Positions 45,840-58,747 are shown, numbered from the stretch's first letter. The stretch is 64,000 bases of DNA from Heterobilharzia americana (GCA_944470555.2 OX104134.1:112772701-112836700), one strand, 5' to 3'. Notes: a model not told the origin generated them from the sequence alone. Translations and numbers: made by a program.

Positions 45840-46950
45840 AAGCTTTAGCAGACATCAACTACTGGATACATCTGCACCACCATGACCAATTTACAGATTT
45901 ACCACTAAGGGTCTCTAACCATTTATTTCTATTGTCTCGAGGACCCTAAGTAGGCTGTGTACACAGTACATGTTACGGTCTTCATGGTTCTGTAACACAT
46001 CTTGGTCTGGCAACCCTAGGCCGTCTTTCAAAACACTCCAGCTTTGACTGCAACTGCTCGTCGAGGTAAGCGGCTATTGGAGATACAACAAACATGTTAG
46101 AACAACCTAAGTTGGTAAATGTTTACTACCTCTACGACTAACTTGCCTGCTTTGTGTATTACCCATACCATAATCTCGATGTTGCTAACATGATCTTTCC
46201 ATCTGAAAAAGTAATATTAAGAAACACCTGTGGTTAAAATCCTGTAATATCTTCATATCTCTTACTACCAGCTGACACTTTCCACAACCATTTAAAACGA
46301 CAAGGATAACGGTAGAGTAGTAAACTTGTCATTTTCTAGGTTACTTGATATCTTGCAGTCACAATAGATGGCGTAGTTTGTCAAGTGTCATACATACCTC
46401 CTGCATCCGCGCTGAGACTTCGTCAGCAATCAGCCTGTTTGAACTGATGCAACTCCTCGATTAAGTGAGGTGTTTAACGAATTCTACAACTTCGCTTCCT
46501 ATCCTTAAATGGGAGTCAGTGTAGACCAGTCTTGTATCATCAACTTACATCTGACAATTATGAAACAAATGCCAAACATACTAGGGTTGCTGCTCAGGGT
46601 GTTCAGAAAATCATGCATTTTGTCGGCATCTTTTTCCGACCGGACAATGTCGTCTGCTTGCTCCGATTCAGATGCCCTCCAAGGAGTAGATCAATTTCTG
46701 TAAAGTCGTAGGTACGACATCCATAATGAAACGAATTAGGAATGGGGACAGTGTGAATCTTTGGTGGACATCACTAGTTTCCCTCACCTCAGATGAAAAC
46801 TACCCATATGCACCCATACGCAGCCATTAAAAGAAACTTGTGAGGACATGTGTACCACAAAACAGTCGGTAAAACGTCAACCATTTGTTGCTAGTTTATG
46901 TTGTCTTTCTAGTTCAACTAAAAACTGCTCTCCCCAAATTCAGCAAGACA
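45840..46950 (-). mobile_element. Second RTE-type LINE fragment (SR2-like), decayed
   Basis: On the minus strand, translated across frames, one reads DVHQRFTLSPFLIRFIMD (GVxQGCxLSPFLF region), then ADDIVRSEKDADKMHDFL, which is the catalytic box region, and further down VVNIYQLRLF and RLPRRAV, the RTE C-terminal pattern. It differs from the A-E family in all these positions and resembles the schistosome SR2 type. The endonuclease is absent and the ORF is full of breaks. Confidence 0.65.
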
Positions 46951-46999
46951 GATGCATCTAAGTATATTAAATCTATGAAATTATATATCCGGGAACCGG

Positions 47000-48250
47000 A
47001 TGGTATTCAATTTTCTCTATTTACCAAGCGTCCCTACTGGTAAACATTTTGTTGAATTATTTATTAAAATGTTGTTCTTACTGCCAACAAATATATTAAA
47101 ATGGTCTGGGCATATAAGTCTTTCTTCTGGAGAGTGTTATAAGTTCCAACTTATTGAAATTACCCTTCAGTTCTTAAAAACAATGGAAAGTTGGTATTAC
47201 TGGTGCTTGAACCTTCATTGAAGGCAATTGGCGATCTCAGTCCTTGTACATCTAAACATAGAAAAAGCACTTCAGATGCTGTCTCCGTTTTATATGACAA
47301 TTTCGCTGATAGTACCTGGTATGTCAGGTGTACTTTTCTAGACTACACTTTTGTTCTCGATTCTATCCCAAGAATTTCCCTGTTGGACAAGCTAGGCAGG
47401 ATAAATTCTGACTTCTGTATTGCTGACTAGTTGGATCCTTATTTCTTTGAAAAGAAGTAGTATACTGTTTACAGATTGAAGCGCCCCACCTTATTGCTCA
47501 ATCAATCTGGTGTTCCTCAAGGTGCTGCTACTTTCTATCTTTCTCTCTACTTTGTTTCCGGATGACTTGCCTTTTTCAGTTGCAATCAATCTTGTTAAGC
47601 ATGCTTATTAACTAACAGTTCCTTCACTGGTTGCTTCTTCAACGCATTGTTCCTGACTGAATGATTTCTTATTTAACATTGGACAGTGGTTCTCTGAAAG
47701 TGATCTCATGCTTTATTTTCCAAAATGCCAGAGCATCAATCTTAAATTCAGAAGTAAATATAGCTTCCAGAAACTGCTTCAGTCTCGCGATTCCTGTTTT
47801 ACTGACACTTTTTATTGGAAAATGTAACAAGTCTGATCTACCTGAAGTTTCTTTTACTTTTCTTGATCTTACAATATTCTACTGATTCTGCAAAAATTTC
47901 AGCTTAACCGATACGAAAACCACATACCTTCAGTATAAATGAGCTTATTCATTCGCATCTAATCAACTACTGTATCTTGACTATTCTTCTCTATTTCTCT
48001 TCCTTGTTCTTTCGTTGGCTAATGAAAAAAAGGATGGCCTAGAACCTTGACGAGTGTTGGCAGGACAAGATGTGTACCTCAAAAACTCCCAACGGAATTT
48101 GTTGTGAACGGACATCCTTATTTGTGTACACAAGTGGTTCGAGTTATTTAGTGAGTTGGTCAGCATCCTGTTTATCCACTACTCGCTACTTTGTGGTCCT
48201 TGGGCATGACCAAAGGCAAACATACAAGATTCTATGTAAGCACGATTAAA
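47000..48250 (+). mobile_element. CR1/jockey-type LINE RT fragment, decayed
   Basis: The translation reads KHRKSTSDAVSVLYDNFADS, VRCTFLDYTFVLDSIPRISL, NQSGVPQGAATFYLSLYF, INLVKHAY (catalytic YADD lost) and IGQWFSESDLMLYFPKCQSI. The C-terminus has VGQHPVYPLLAT. This order and spacing are those of CR1/jockey-like RTs such as the schistosome SR1/SR3 group; the exact clade is not resolved. Several frameshifts and stops are present. Confidence 0.68.
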
Positions 48251-50469
48251 TGTTAAAGCCAGGACATAAGTTATTCAACTTGTATCATATCTGAAGAAAA
48301 AAGTGTCTAAAATGAACTTATTATCCAACTTTTTAGTACCAAGTGGATTGACGACTAAATTGCTTACAGTCGCTTATGTATTGAGAACCTAACTGTAATT
48401 TTAGCTGTTAAGGATAGTCATCTCTGTCGTTCAGAAAGTTATATATGGAGTCAATGTTGTTATTGTTTTTTCGTCATGACTATTACTATTGTGGCAGTAA
48501 AGTAAAGAAACCTATCATTCACTGTACGTAAAATAATTCTTATTCTTTGCTCTTAACTCTTCTATCACTAATAAACAGCATTCTTAAGTGATACCTCACT
48601 AAGATCTACTTAAAATCACCATTCTCCCTTAGCTGAACCAGTTAATCACTCCAACTAATGTTCTCTCGACCAATATGGCAATATCGGAGAAATATAGGAG
48701 AATATGACTGCATCTGTCTAACCTGTTCAAACGTATTTGAATAAGACTATCTTAAATTTAATGCGATACAATATGGTCATCGTACATAAACCTGGAAAAT
48801 TGTGAAGAAGCGCTTGTTGGTAGAGGCACATTTGTATGCATAAATATTTTGAAATTCAAAGTAAGGAGTTATAAGTATCTAAGGAAACAATACTCTCGAA
48901 TCATAATGCTGATATCCAGTAGTCTGTTGTTACTCACTTTTCATGGTAAGTTACTGAATCAGTCAGTCCACATCATAGTAATATTACTGTTGGAAATGCC
49001 TTAAAAGACCATAAAGGCTTCACGATTAAGCCACCCAGCCCAAAGAAAGCAATACAACCTAGACGAATGAACTCAGTTTGTGGTAAACATTTAAGTGAGC
49101 TAATAGCTTTACTTAGCAGAAAATAGGTGATAAGGATGAGATTACATGGTTTGTATTTGTAATCTTCTACTTGAGAAGTGCAGTTTCAAAGCTAATCGTT
49201 TGACAGGTCGTATAATGTATCCATACTCTAAATGCCTAATAATGGCAAGGATACAAAATGAAAAACCAACAGGTATCTCAAGGAAAGCTTTTCAATAAAA
49301 TATTACTTCGTCATAAGAGTTGTCATGCGTGCATGAAATCTAATGTGTTAGTCAGTTAGGTATTGGGAATCTAATACCGTATTAACTTATATTAAACTTT
49401 ACTTAGTATTGCACGCTTTTCAAATTTGTCACAAATTTCTTTAGCCTATGAGGAAAGCTGAATAAGTGATTGAACTCGTAAAACATTTACGAATGAACGT
49501 ACTACAAAGTGCTTTGTCGTTTGAACATGTTTGTGGCATTTCTCTGCATCCCGTAACGGTCTGTTTTTGCTGAGAGCTTTACAACTAGTAATCTGTCTGT
49601 GATTTCTTGAACAATGAATTAATTATCGGAAAACAATTAGTTACAATGGTACTTTCATATTTTTAATATTTTTGAAGAATATTTCGAAATCAAGGAGTAC
49701 TAAATAACTGTTTGGTTCTAATTATGACCTCGGAAGATAGTGGTCATCACCTCAAATGGAGGAGGCCTCAGAGTCTTCAGGTATTACAACAAAACGATAA
49801 AAACCAGTCATATTATGCCCCAGGATGAAAAACTTATTTTAACCGAAGGTAATGTCTAAGACTGGAGTCTGAAGCGAAATGGGATCGGATGAATTTGTTC
49901 AAACCAAAGGCTGGTGTGATACAGTAGCACTTGCAGTCTCCGAATCCGTAAGCGTACAGCCAGACAAAAAGCAAATAAAAAGTATACCAACTTATAAGAC
50001 AAAACAAACAATGGGTAAGACATTGTACCATATTAATAGCTATAAATATCCCAGAATTATACTACAACTAACTCATCTAAATTAAGAAAGTCGCTCTACT
50101 CACTGGACCAAGTTTTCTAAATATCTAGCCAATTTAAAAAACTAAAATCAACTAATTTTCCTCTCTTTAGTAATTTGCTAACTCATAGATTATTCTTGGG
50201 TTATCTTTTGATAATCCTAATGACCGCATTTTTTTTCTCTAGTGAAAATCATACAATTACATAAAAAGTAAAACTAAAGCTAAGAGTCTTTGATGAGAAA
50301 ATAAAATTAGAAGATAACTTTGTACATCAACTCTGACTGAGATTGTCAGGAAGTAAATAAATGCCAGACCACTGTCCACCTCCATGGGCTGCGTTAGTTG
50401 ACGTAGACAAAGATAGGAGAAACGCTAAGTACGATCAGAAAATAACAGGACGCCAATTGACCAAATCTC
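48251..50469. other. Interval without supported features
   Basis: A plus-strand frame at 49879-50085 has no motif. Nothing else stands out. Confidence 0.35.
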
Positions 50470-51110
50470 TGGCAGTTGTTCATATCATAAACTCTTGACA
50501 TGGTTATAGACAACAAATTGTGTCCGAAGCGTAATCCAGTAAATAACAGTGTTCCACTGTTCGTTATGTCTTCTTTATATGGCGACACTACACAGGATTT
50601 GAACTCCCTTTTACACATGCTGCAATTACTACCAATATTATCGCTCCTAATCCCAAAAGTCCTTATAAACTTCCTAACAAACTCCGGAAAGTAGTTGTCA
50701 ATTAACAGTGTCTCTTCAATGTATTACAGTTTCTTATTCAAATTTTCTGACTTACTATTCAAACTCCTAGATCGATTACTTCAACGTTTTAACAAGCCTA
50801 CTTTGACAAACATAGGTATGACAATACGAAATCCAAGTGTTTATTAGAATGTGTTGGTCCTGAATTGGTGGGACTGAACTATCAAGTACCACGTTATGAC
50901 TGCAACTCCAAGTCAGTCAAAAGAGCAGGGCACAGACACATAGCTAAATAAGCAATGATAGAAATACTGGGCTATCGCTCTGCACCTTCTGACCCATAAT
51001 CACATTATAGGGTGGGATAAGGTGACAATTCTAAAATCCAAAATAGCTGGGTGGATGGAGATTGATCATAGAATATTTATTCACTGCATCAGCAATCAGC
51101 ACCTGCAACA
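50470..51110. repeat. Dispersed repeat R and linked block, copy 3
   Basis: Bases 50497-50545 (GACATGGTTATAGACAACAAATTGTGTCCGAAGCGTAATCCAG) match 17755-17815. Bases 51005-51110 align with repeat R at 63815-63915. The region is non-coding. Confidence 0.4.
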
Positions 51111-51283
51111 AAGATGAAAAACCACATATTTCAAATATGAAGAGAATTTTACAAACATTAAAGCAAAAGAATGAACATTCATTGAACTACATAATTGAAT
51201 TTATATGAGCGATGACCAAGATTTAACCAAATAGTATTGCAAATATTGGATGATGAGTAAAAGGTGGCCAATGCTTGCATAAC

Positions 51284-53409
51284 TTCATTAGGAAGGAAGA
51301 CGAAACAAAACAAGGAATGGATCTCCACGGACACATGGAAGCCGATAGAGGAGGGAGAGGAAGATGGTGAAGCAGAAGATAAAACGGCGCAAGGATGCAC
51401 AACGAAAAGACGAACTGAATACAACATATAAAACACTACACCGGACAAAGAAGTGAAGAAGAGTGCACACAAAGACAAAAGACACTTCTACGATACAGTG
51501 GCAAATGAAGCAGAACAGGCTGCAGGTAGGAGTGACCTGACAACATTATATCAAATAACCAGGTCATTTATTGTCTGGGAAGAGATCAATGCGGACGAAA
51601 CCGATGAAAGATACTGAGGGAAACCTAATTACCGAAGAGGAGAAACAAAGGAAATGAGGGGCTGATCACTTAGAAAAAACTCTTGAATCGACCACCACCT
51701 GCAACTTGTCCACAAATACTACCAACAACGGCAGAACTACCAGTGAACACAGGCCCTCCGACAAAAGCGGAAATCCTGAATGCCACAAAACTGCTGAAAT
51801 CCGGTAGAGCAGCAGGACCAGATGAAATTCCACCAGAAGCACTGAGAACAGACACTGAGACAACAGCGGACATGCTCACACCAATACTGCAGAAGGTTTG
51901 CAAGGGAAGAAGGGAAGGTACCTACCAACTGATAGGAGGAAGGGAAGAGGGGAGACCCAAGTCTTTGCATGAACTAGCGAGGAATCATGCCCCACTTCTG
52001 TCCACCCCAAGCAAAATATTATGGGTTCAAAATTACGACTGGAACAGGTTGGCTGGCTGGCTGTCTGGCCTCAGGAAGAACAAATCATATGAGCATCAAA
52101 TTGCAATGCGACACTACGCATCATCATAGAACAGAGTATAGAATGGCAGGCAACTCAGCTCAACCTCAACTCCATCGACTTTGAAAAACCCTTCGACAGC
52201 GTCGACTGAGAAGTAATTTGGCAGGCAGTTGCTTCAACACTGCAGTTTTAGTGCCACATATCTTTATCAACCTCATTCAACAGCCGTATGAAGACGCTAC
52301 ATGCCAAGTGATCCACAATGGAAAGCTCAGTGACACCTTTGAAGTGAAGATAGGGGACAGGAGTAAGACAAGGCTCCCGCCTACTATCACCCATCATCTT
52401 CCTGACTGTGGTCGACTGGAGTGGACTGGATCATGCAATCAACTGAGAGGAGCTGTGGGAAGATGGGCATACGCTGACTGGACCGATGAAAAGACCAAAG
52501 AGGAAGATTTGGATTTCGCCACCGATGATGATTGATGTCTGATGTCTTGTTGCACAAACTCGATGATCTACAGACGAAAACTAACAAGTTGACAGAAGAG
52601 GTAGGGCAGCGAAGATGGGACTTCCTTCAGGTGAACGTAGAGAAGATGAATGCAGAGGTGATCAAGATACCCAACCAACAACAACAGACACCAATCACCA
52701 TTAACGGGAGAAACTCAAAGGAAGTTGTCTCCTTCACCTACCATCTAGGCAGCATCGTTCCAACTACATGCGGCATAGGCACAGACAAGGATGTCAAAAC
52801 CAGGATCGGTAAAGCAAGACAGGCCTTCATTAGTCTGAAATCAGTGTGGAGATCTACTTCACTCAGCATGTGGAACATGATCCGGATTTTCAACAATAAT
52901 GTCAGGCTAGTCAGTGCTGCTATATAGTTGAGAAACTTGGCGCGTCACGAAAAGCATTTCCAACAAACTACAGACATACATCATCGACAGCTGCCGCCTA
53001 CCCTCGACACTGAAGACCAGATGGCCAGAATAATAAGAATGAGCACCAAGGAAGTCTGGTCGGGCAGCGAACCAACCAATAACCTATCTCCCAACAAATA
53101 TGCAGTGGAAGGAGGTGGAGATGGATTGGATTGGGCATACACTGAGAAGACCGATTGGGGACATCACGCGGCAAGTCGGGTCGTCGAGTGAAATCCGAAG
53201 GAGGGGGGGCGACGAGTTTGGTGTCCCAGCTGAGGGTGATATGGAGGAGATCATGTGAGGAAGGAATGAGAGCTTGTGGGCAGTGGTGGAGCCAGGTTGA
53301 GCCCTACTGGAGAGAAGAGAATTGAATGGAGATGTGCTACTGAAGCCCTACGTTCCACTGGAAACTAACTGGAAAAATAGTAAAATAATAATAAAAGGTG
53401 TTCATTAGG
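51284..53409 (+). mobile_element. RTE-like LINE, copy E, with 9-bp target-site duplication
   Basis: The element spans 51293-53400. TTCATTAGG occurs at 51284-51292 and 53401-53409; part of it (ATTAGG) is also element sequence in copy D, so the 5' junction probably used microhomology. The copy is almost identical to D, with the same 5' truncation and the same three stop codons, but it has a 22-base deletion near 51948 and a different tail (ACTGGAAAAATAGTAAAATAATAATAAAA). The catalytic region reads FATDDD followed at once by a TGA. Confidence 0.93.
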
Positions 53410-53530
53410 TATGGTTTCTGTTTTTATTGACTCTTGAAGAAGCCTGGACCAGCCTTCCATGGAAAACATTGTAGTTATTTCGTTTTAGGCACGCTATGAC
53501 TTAAACAAATACAAACTATGTAGATATAAG
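53410..53530 (+). repeat. Old PLE-type terminal repeat with hammerhead-like motif
   Basis: CTTGAAGAAGCCTGGACCAGCCTTCCATGGAAAACATT (53432-53470) and the following bases align with the right arm at 23540-23640 (CTAAAGAAGCTCGGATCAGACTTCCATGTGAAACGTT). LINE copy E inserted just upstream, so this repeat is older than E. Confidence 0.5.
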
Positions 53531-53764
53531 TGAAGTGTGAAATTTATAATACTCGTTTTTCGTGAATATGAACAATGCATCCTGCCACGAATGTCATCTA
53601 GTAAATAACACTATGTCACCGTATTCTGTAACAGATATGTAATCTTATATGAAACACTGACTGACTGTTTTCAACATATGTTTCAGTAGATGATATTCAT
53701 TGGCTTTAATAACGTCATCATAAGGCTTTTCTTTAGAAATATAGTCTTATCTCTAAGTTCTATC

Positions 53765-53999
53765 TGGAGGTTTGTAGAGGTTTATTAATTAAGTTTAGGT
53801 TGGAATTCACCATGGACTCACATCAGTTGCAGGGGCATTGGAAACCTGAGAGCACTGAACAGCTGTTTCGTCCTAGTGTGTGACTCCTCAGCAGTGCGTA
53901 CCTATGACCCCACCGGAGATCGAACCCGGGACCTTCAGGTCCCGTGGCCAGCACGTTACCATTGAGCCACTGGGTCGGAATCAAATGGTCCACAAGCCT
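53765..53999 (-). mobile_element. tRNA-derived SINE (family T), minus copy of a head-to-head pair
   Basis: The minus strand carries an A box (GTGGCTCAATGGTAACGTGC) and a B box (GGTTCGATCTC) in 53918-53975, followed by TGAGGAGTCACACACTAGGAC and AACTGATGTGAGTCCATGGTGAATTCC. The 5' block is missing, as the copy stops near 53999 where the opposite copy begins. Confidence 0.78.
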
Positions 54000-54013
54000 C
54001 CAAAGACCTTCAG

Positions 54014-54292
54014 ATAGAATTAATCTGAAACTCGTTGGCGACTAGCTTCAAGAGGTGATTCCTGAAGTTCGAATGAGAAGTCGTGACCGGTGTAGTCAAC
54101 CAAGTCGAAAGTGAAGACAGTTACTCAGTGATGACATTGGATGTAGGTTACTCTATATTGTGAACTGACAGAAGTAAGAAATGTGGACTATCAGATTCCC
54201 ACCCAGTGGATTAATGATGACGTGCTGGTCACGGAACCTGAAGGTCCTTGGTTCGGTCCTCGGCGGGATCACGGGTGCGCACCGCTGAGGAG
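54014..54292 (+). mobile_element. tRNA-derived SINE (family T), plus copy of a head-to-head pair
   Basis: The 5' block starting at AATTAATCTGAAACTCGTTGG matches the reverse complement of 26510-26690. The tRNA-like head at about 54200-54280 has a B box GGTTCGGTCCT (54249-54259) and a damaged A box. The copy ends at CGCTGAGGAG, before the usual 3' part. Confidence 0.72.
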
Positions 54293-54296
54293 ACTC

Positions 54297-56499
54297 TTAT
54301 CTGTAATTTGTCTAGTAGGTGTTTTTATCAATCACAAACAGTTACCAAGAGGGAAGAAAAACGAAACAGACATAGTCTATTTTATTTTCCTACAATATTT
54401 ATCATTTAGAATGCTAGTTATTGCTTCGTAAAATATACTGAATAACTCACAAATTACGGATGTTATTTTGATGGTTTAGCCGCTAAGCATTCAATGTCTT
54501 TCTGAACAATATTGTCAACCCTACGTTTACTATTATATCAGCTTCATAATCTAGGTCTCATATATCCTGGAAAATGTATTAGCAATTGAGCACCTACCGA
54601 AGCATATCAAACCACCCACTTTTCTCTATTCATTTTCTTTGTTTAAATGAGATAGGATACAGTTAACAGTTACGAAATTGTGCAAAAAATTTCAGGCTTC
54701 TAGTGTTGTAGCTATCTTAGTCTTTTGCTACAATCTTTCAGTAGGATAATGTTATTCGCATACCCAGGGTCTCCTGGGATTTCTGATATGATCGTGAACA
54801 GTTGCATAAGTATCACGTACCTGATGTGATCCTTGATTGGATCCTTTGCATAAATTGTCTTCCAGTATTTTGAAAAAGTTGAACAGCATTATGTACTTCC
54901 CAAAACGTAAGAGTGGGGATCAAGCACTACTCCTAAGTATTATTCAATAGTAAACAGGTTTACTTGGTGCGTAAGACAACAATATATTACTATTTACCGC
55001 ATGACACGATGGGCGCGATAGATTGCTCTATAACTTTCTTGCTTTCCCTTTGTGTCTCAGCAGACTTTTATCAGTCATTTTAGCAGTAATAGAATTTTTT
55101 ACTAACATGTTACTGATATTGGATCATTCCTATTCACTATGTTCTACCTCGAGTCACCTTTCACCAAATTGTGGCAGTTTGGTGCATTCTTGCTTGCCAA
55201 AAGTAATTTTTATTTCAGGTCTTACTATTATTTACTATGTCCTTAGAAATGGCTTGAAAGAATGCAAATCTTTTAGTTTGATGTGCATTCCAAAAATAAC
55301 TACCATTTGTGGTGTTCTTATGAAATAACTAAAATGAGCCAATTCTAGCATATTTTAATTTATCCAATGTACCTCTACTTCAAGCTTTAAGTTACTGTGT
55401 AATGGCCCGCCTTCCGCTCGATTACTGTCAGAATGCACATACTACAACTACATAGGAGGATTATGAAAAGAAATAGATATGCTAATTCTCTTTGGATATT
55501 TTTCACGCAAACCAATTAAGAGTGTTCCGTAATAATCACTTCACAGTGGTTCCAAAATCGAACCTGTGCTCAGTGTTTAGGTGATTATGTGGGATGAAAC
55601 TTTGTGGAATAGTTTAGTCCCATAAATAATTTCAATGGTCATTCAGCATTTTTGTTTTTTCGTTTGATGATTTTCCTGGTGTATAACAGTCGAAGAAGCT
55701 TTATCAGCTGTTCCATAAAACTGGCATATATAGTGTTTTATAAAACAATGTACTTACCAATAAGCTTTAAAAAAATATATTCTAATTGTTTCAGTGATAA
55801 CAGTGATAATAACTGATAAAAATAACAGAATTATGCATTAGAAGTTATTCACTTTATCCCACCATTTATGTGCATGCATTCGTGTGTTCACATATATATG
55901 ATGCTGTGTAACCGCGTGTAAATAAGTTTACTCATAAATCAAAATTAATAAAACGGAGCTTCTTCTTTTCATTAACAGAAAGGAAAACCAACTTATAACA
56001 GAATGTACTAACTCAAAGTACTGAAAACTGCTTTATTGTACTCATTCAGAAGTGCGAAAACAAATAAATAAACACTTCTTTACAGTTGAAAGACAATGGT
56101 GTCTTGATAACCAAAATGTATTCGTCTAAGTTTTTTTCTATTTCAAAGAAAATCTGTACTCTTAGAATTGTTCTCAAATTCTTTGGTTTGCGATTGGATG
56201 CAAATACTAAGTAGGAAGTCTGAAATTCATTTTTGAAAGGAATATGATGAACAAGTTGAAATTAATTAGTGAGTGTATCTGTAACCTCCAAGATCAAAAA
56301 TGAAAACAATTTCTTTCTCTGTTTCAAACCACAAAAAAAGTGGAGATTTTCATTCGTTTTATTTTATAGTTCCCTTTAACCTTGATTCACGACTGAGAGT
56401 TATCTGGAGAGAATAACATTTTTTATTCAAGATTAATCAAGTCAGTCCCTTTTTTACTGCATTTCACAAATCTACTTGTATCCATCTATGTGTTACCAA
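54297..56499. other. Interval without supported features
   Basis: A plus-strand hydrophobic frame at 55023-55328 lacks any supporting signal. No repeat was recognised. Confidence 0.35.
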
Positions 56500-56505
56500 C
56501 TAACC

Positions 56506-56934
56506 TAAATAACTTGACCGTTTATGCAGATAATTCTCTGGTGAATTAATCCATACTGATACGAATTTTTGTAAACTTTTTATTGGTTTAGGCGAGTTAA
56601 GAAATGTAGGCATTTCATTCACAGGTTCAATATATCTGCACATTGTCTTTTGAATGGGATTTAATACACCCGACAGTTTAGATGATTTTAAACTTGTTAT
56701 ACCGGATATCGGGAAATTTTTAACAGATTCACCCAGTGATCTCAGAGTTTTAAAATCGTTTTGTTTAGGCTTTATATCATATTTATATTTAAGTGTTTTA
56801 AAACGCGATAGATGGTTTAAGGAAAAATTATTTGATGGTTGTCTTCCACTGTGATGTCCATTACTTTGTAGTGTATTTGATAGTGTTTTACGTTGACTTA
56901 AACAAATATTATTCAAATACGAATTATCATTTGG
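56506..56934 (-). CDS. Possible exon, unrecognised Lys/Ser-rich protein
   Basis: The frame is open for about 143 codons and can end at a donor-like TTTAG/GTTAGT (56506-56501). It encodes NNFSLNHLSRFKTLKYKYDI, LRSLGESVKNFPISGITSLK and NPIQKTMCRYIEPVNEMPTF. A TAA lies in frame just before it next to an AG, so the acceptor is unclear. The non-repetitive, polar composition suggests real coding sequence; no domain is recognised. Confidence 0.35.
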
Positions 56935-57011
56935 TTACTAGATAAAGATAAGGATAGCCGTGGCTTTTATAGGGCATTAATCATGAAATCTTTGAAAGCT
57001 TTAGTTGTGCA

Positions 57012-57050
57012 GGCAACTGAAGCCTTTTCAAGTTAGGGCCATTGAAACGT
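57012..57050 (+). repeat. Hammerhead-like motif, weak
   Basis: ACTGAAGCCTTTTCAAG then GGGCCATTGAAACGTC resembles the PLE-type hammerhead layout seen at 23553-23588, but the box reads CTGAAGC and no good stem II forms. It may mark an old terminal repeat. Confidence 0.25.
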
Positions 57051-57733
57051 CAAATAAAACGAGTCAATATCAGTGCACAATTTATCTCACCTTATTCATC
57101 GAATATTTTACATTTTTACAACTATCTTTATCACTCACCTCGTGTTTATTTAACTATTTTTCCAAGTTTCGTTTATCTTAGATGTGGAATTCCAAGGGCC
57201 ATGTTTCTTATGTCAGCTTCTGCAGTGTTATTTCAGGAAGAAAAGGGATAACGAGTCTTAGGGATTAGATTTCTAAGCTTATTGCTTGTGCCATTTTCTG
57301 AGTTTTATAATACATGTGCAAGTGTTTCGACTGCCACAATTTAGTGTTTTTACTAAATAGTTTCTGTTGCACAATTGTTAAGGTCGGTTATATATTTTAG
57401 GGAGAAACATGTCTGACTGTTACACTGAGAAGTCAGTGACTATAGTCAAGAGTCTTAAAGGGTTTCTCAATATGAAATTATTATCTTGAAGTTTTTTCCT
57501 CCTGTTACACATATCATTTATCCACTTAACACAACTTGTCAAAAAAAATACTTCCAATATTCAATATAAGGTGAACAAACCTGTGTAGTAGATGACTGGA
57601 TCCAGCCACATGGTCAGTAAACTTAACTTTGACAACCACTTATCCTGTGACCCAATAACATCTAAAATAAATTCCTTGGGATCATTCGAGTGGATCAGTG
57701 GCGGCTGTATTTCCAAAGTATATTTAACTTTAG

Positions 57734-57976
57734 TCAAATGGTTTTCAGATTTGGCCGTTTTCGAATGACTTTTTTTGTTTTTACGAACTGTCTCTGAAAA
57801 AAAGGTGATGGGTTAAAAATTACCTCTTCGAGAATATTAATATATATTAAGAGAGAATTTTCCAGAACTGTTCTACTATCTTTAGAACAGACCGAAAACG
57901 TTTCTGGAAAATATGAATTCCGAGAGAATGTTGCCGATGAAATTAATTGTGGGTAAGTACTATATTGCAAAACCAA
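57734..57976 (-). CDS. Possible exon, unrecognised
   Basis: An 80-codon frame (LISSATFSRNSYFPETFSVC ... NSLLIYINILEEVIF ... KVIRKRPNLKTI) lies between two other open segments on the same strand. No domain is recognised and the splice sites are not clear. Confidence 0.22.
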   Translation of the reverse strand: MVLQYSTYPQLISSATFSRNSYFPETFSVCSKDSRTVLENSLLIYINILEEVIFNPSPFFQRQFVKTKKVIRKRPNLKTI

Positions 57977-58747
57977 TCAGAATTATGTAAATAACTTGTT
58001 ACTTCTTCACTGAGTATGTGCCGTGCCTGCTTAAGCAATGTGATGTCAACCTATTTCAGCAATACATAAAAGTAATTATGTTTCAAATTCTGGCTAAAGC
58101 AGCTAATAATACATTTGCATGATTTATTCACAAATCGGATAACGATAGGTTACGTTTACCAATGTTAATACTCATGCGTTTGCACGAAAAAAAGATGCAG
58201 TTGATTTTTTTGTTATTATTATCATGGAGTCTATCATTTTTACTAATTAGTGCATCCATGAGTCGTTTTTGTCATAACTACAGTGGCAGAAGATCAATGG
58301 TATACACATTTAGCTGTTTATCCTGTAAAAATGTATGGTAATAGTGTGTTTGTAGCATATTTATAACAGTGCTAGGTCACTGAAAACATAAGAGACAAAC
58401 AAAAACTTATGAAATAACCAATAGTCCTTAAATTTAATGTGTTTTTTATCCGTTTACAGACTCAGAAATTACATCATCGAGACATTTTCACTTGAAGTCA
58501 CTAGGCCTATGAATATCACTCACTATGTGCCTTCCTTCCTCATTTGTCATGCCTAGATAAGCTTATGCTGAGGCGATTTTCAGCAGTAAGAAACACTGTT
58601 CAGTTGTCTAATACATTATTTAGGCACTTATTTTCTAGAATTTTGTGGATTACTTTGCAAATATTTCTTACAAATAACGTATTGTACTTCTCTGCAGTTC
58701 AAGTTTCATCTTTGCATACGATTAAGCTATATGTGACAGCAGTCAAG

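Noticed and set aside
49879..50085. 68-codon plus-strand frame from an ATG
   Set aside because: No motif, the antisense frame is open as well, and nothing nearby supports a gene.
36865..53400. Segmental duplication joining copies D and E
   Set aside because: The similarity stops at the element ends on both sides, and the tails differ, so separate insertions fit better.
55023..55328. Possible membrane protein exon, 101 codons
   Set aside because: Hydrophobicity comes from T-rich sequence; no splice signals, start context or similarity support it.
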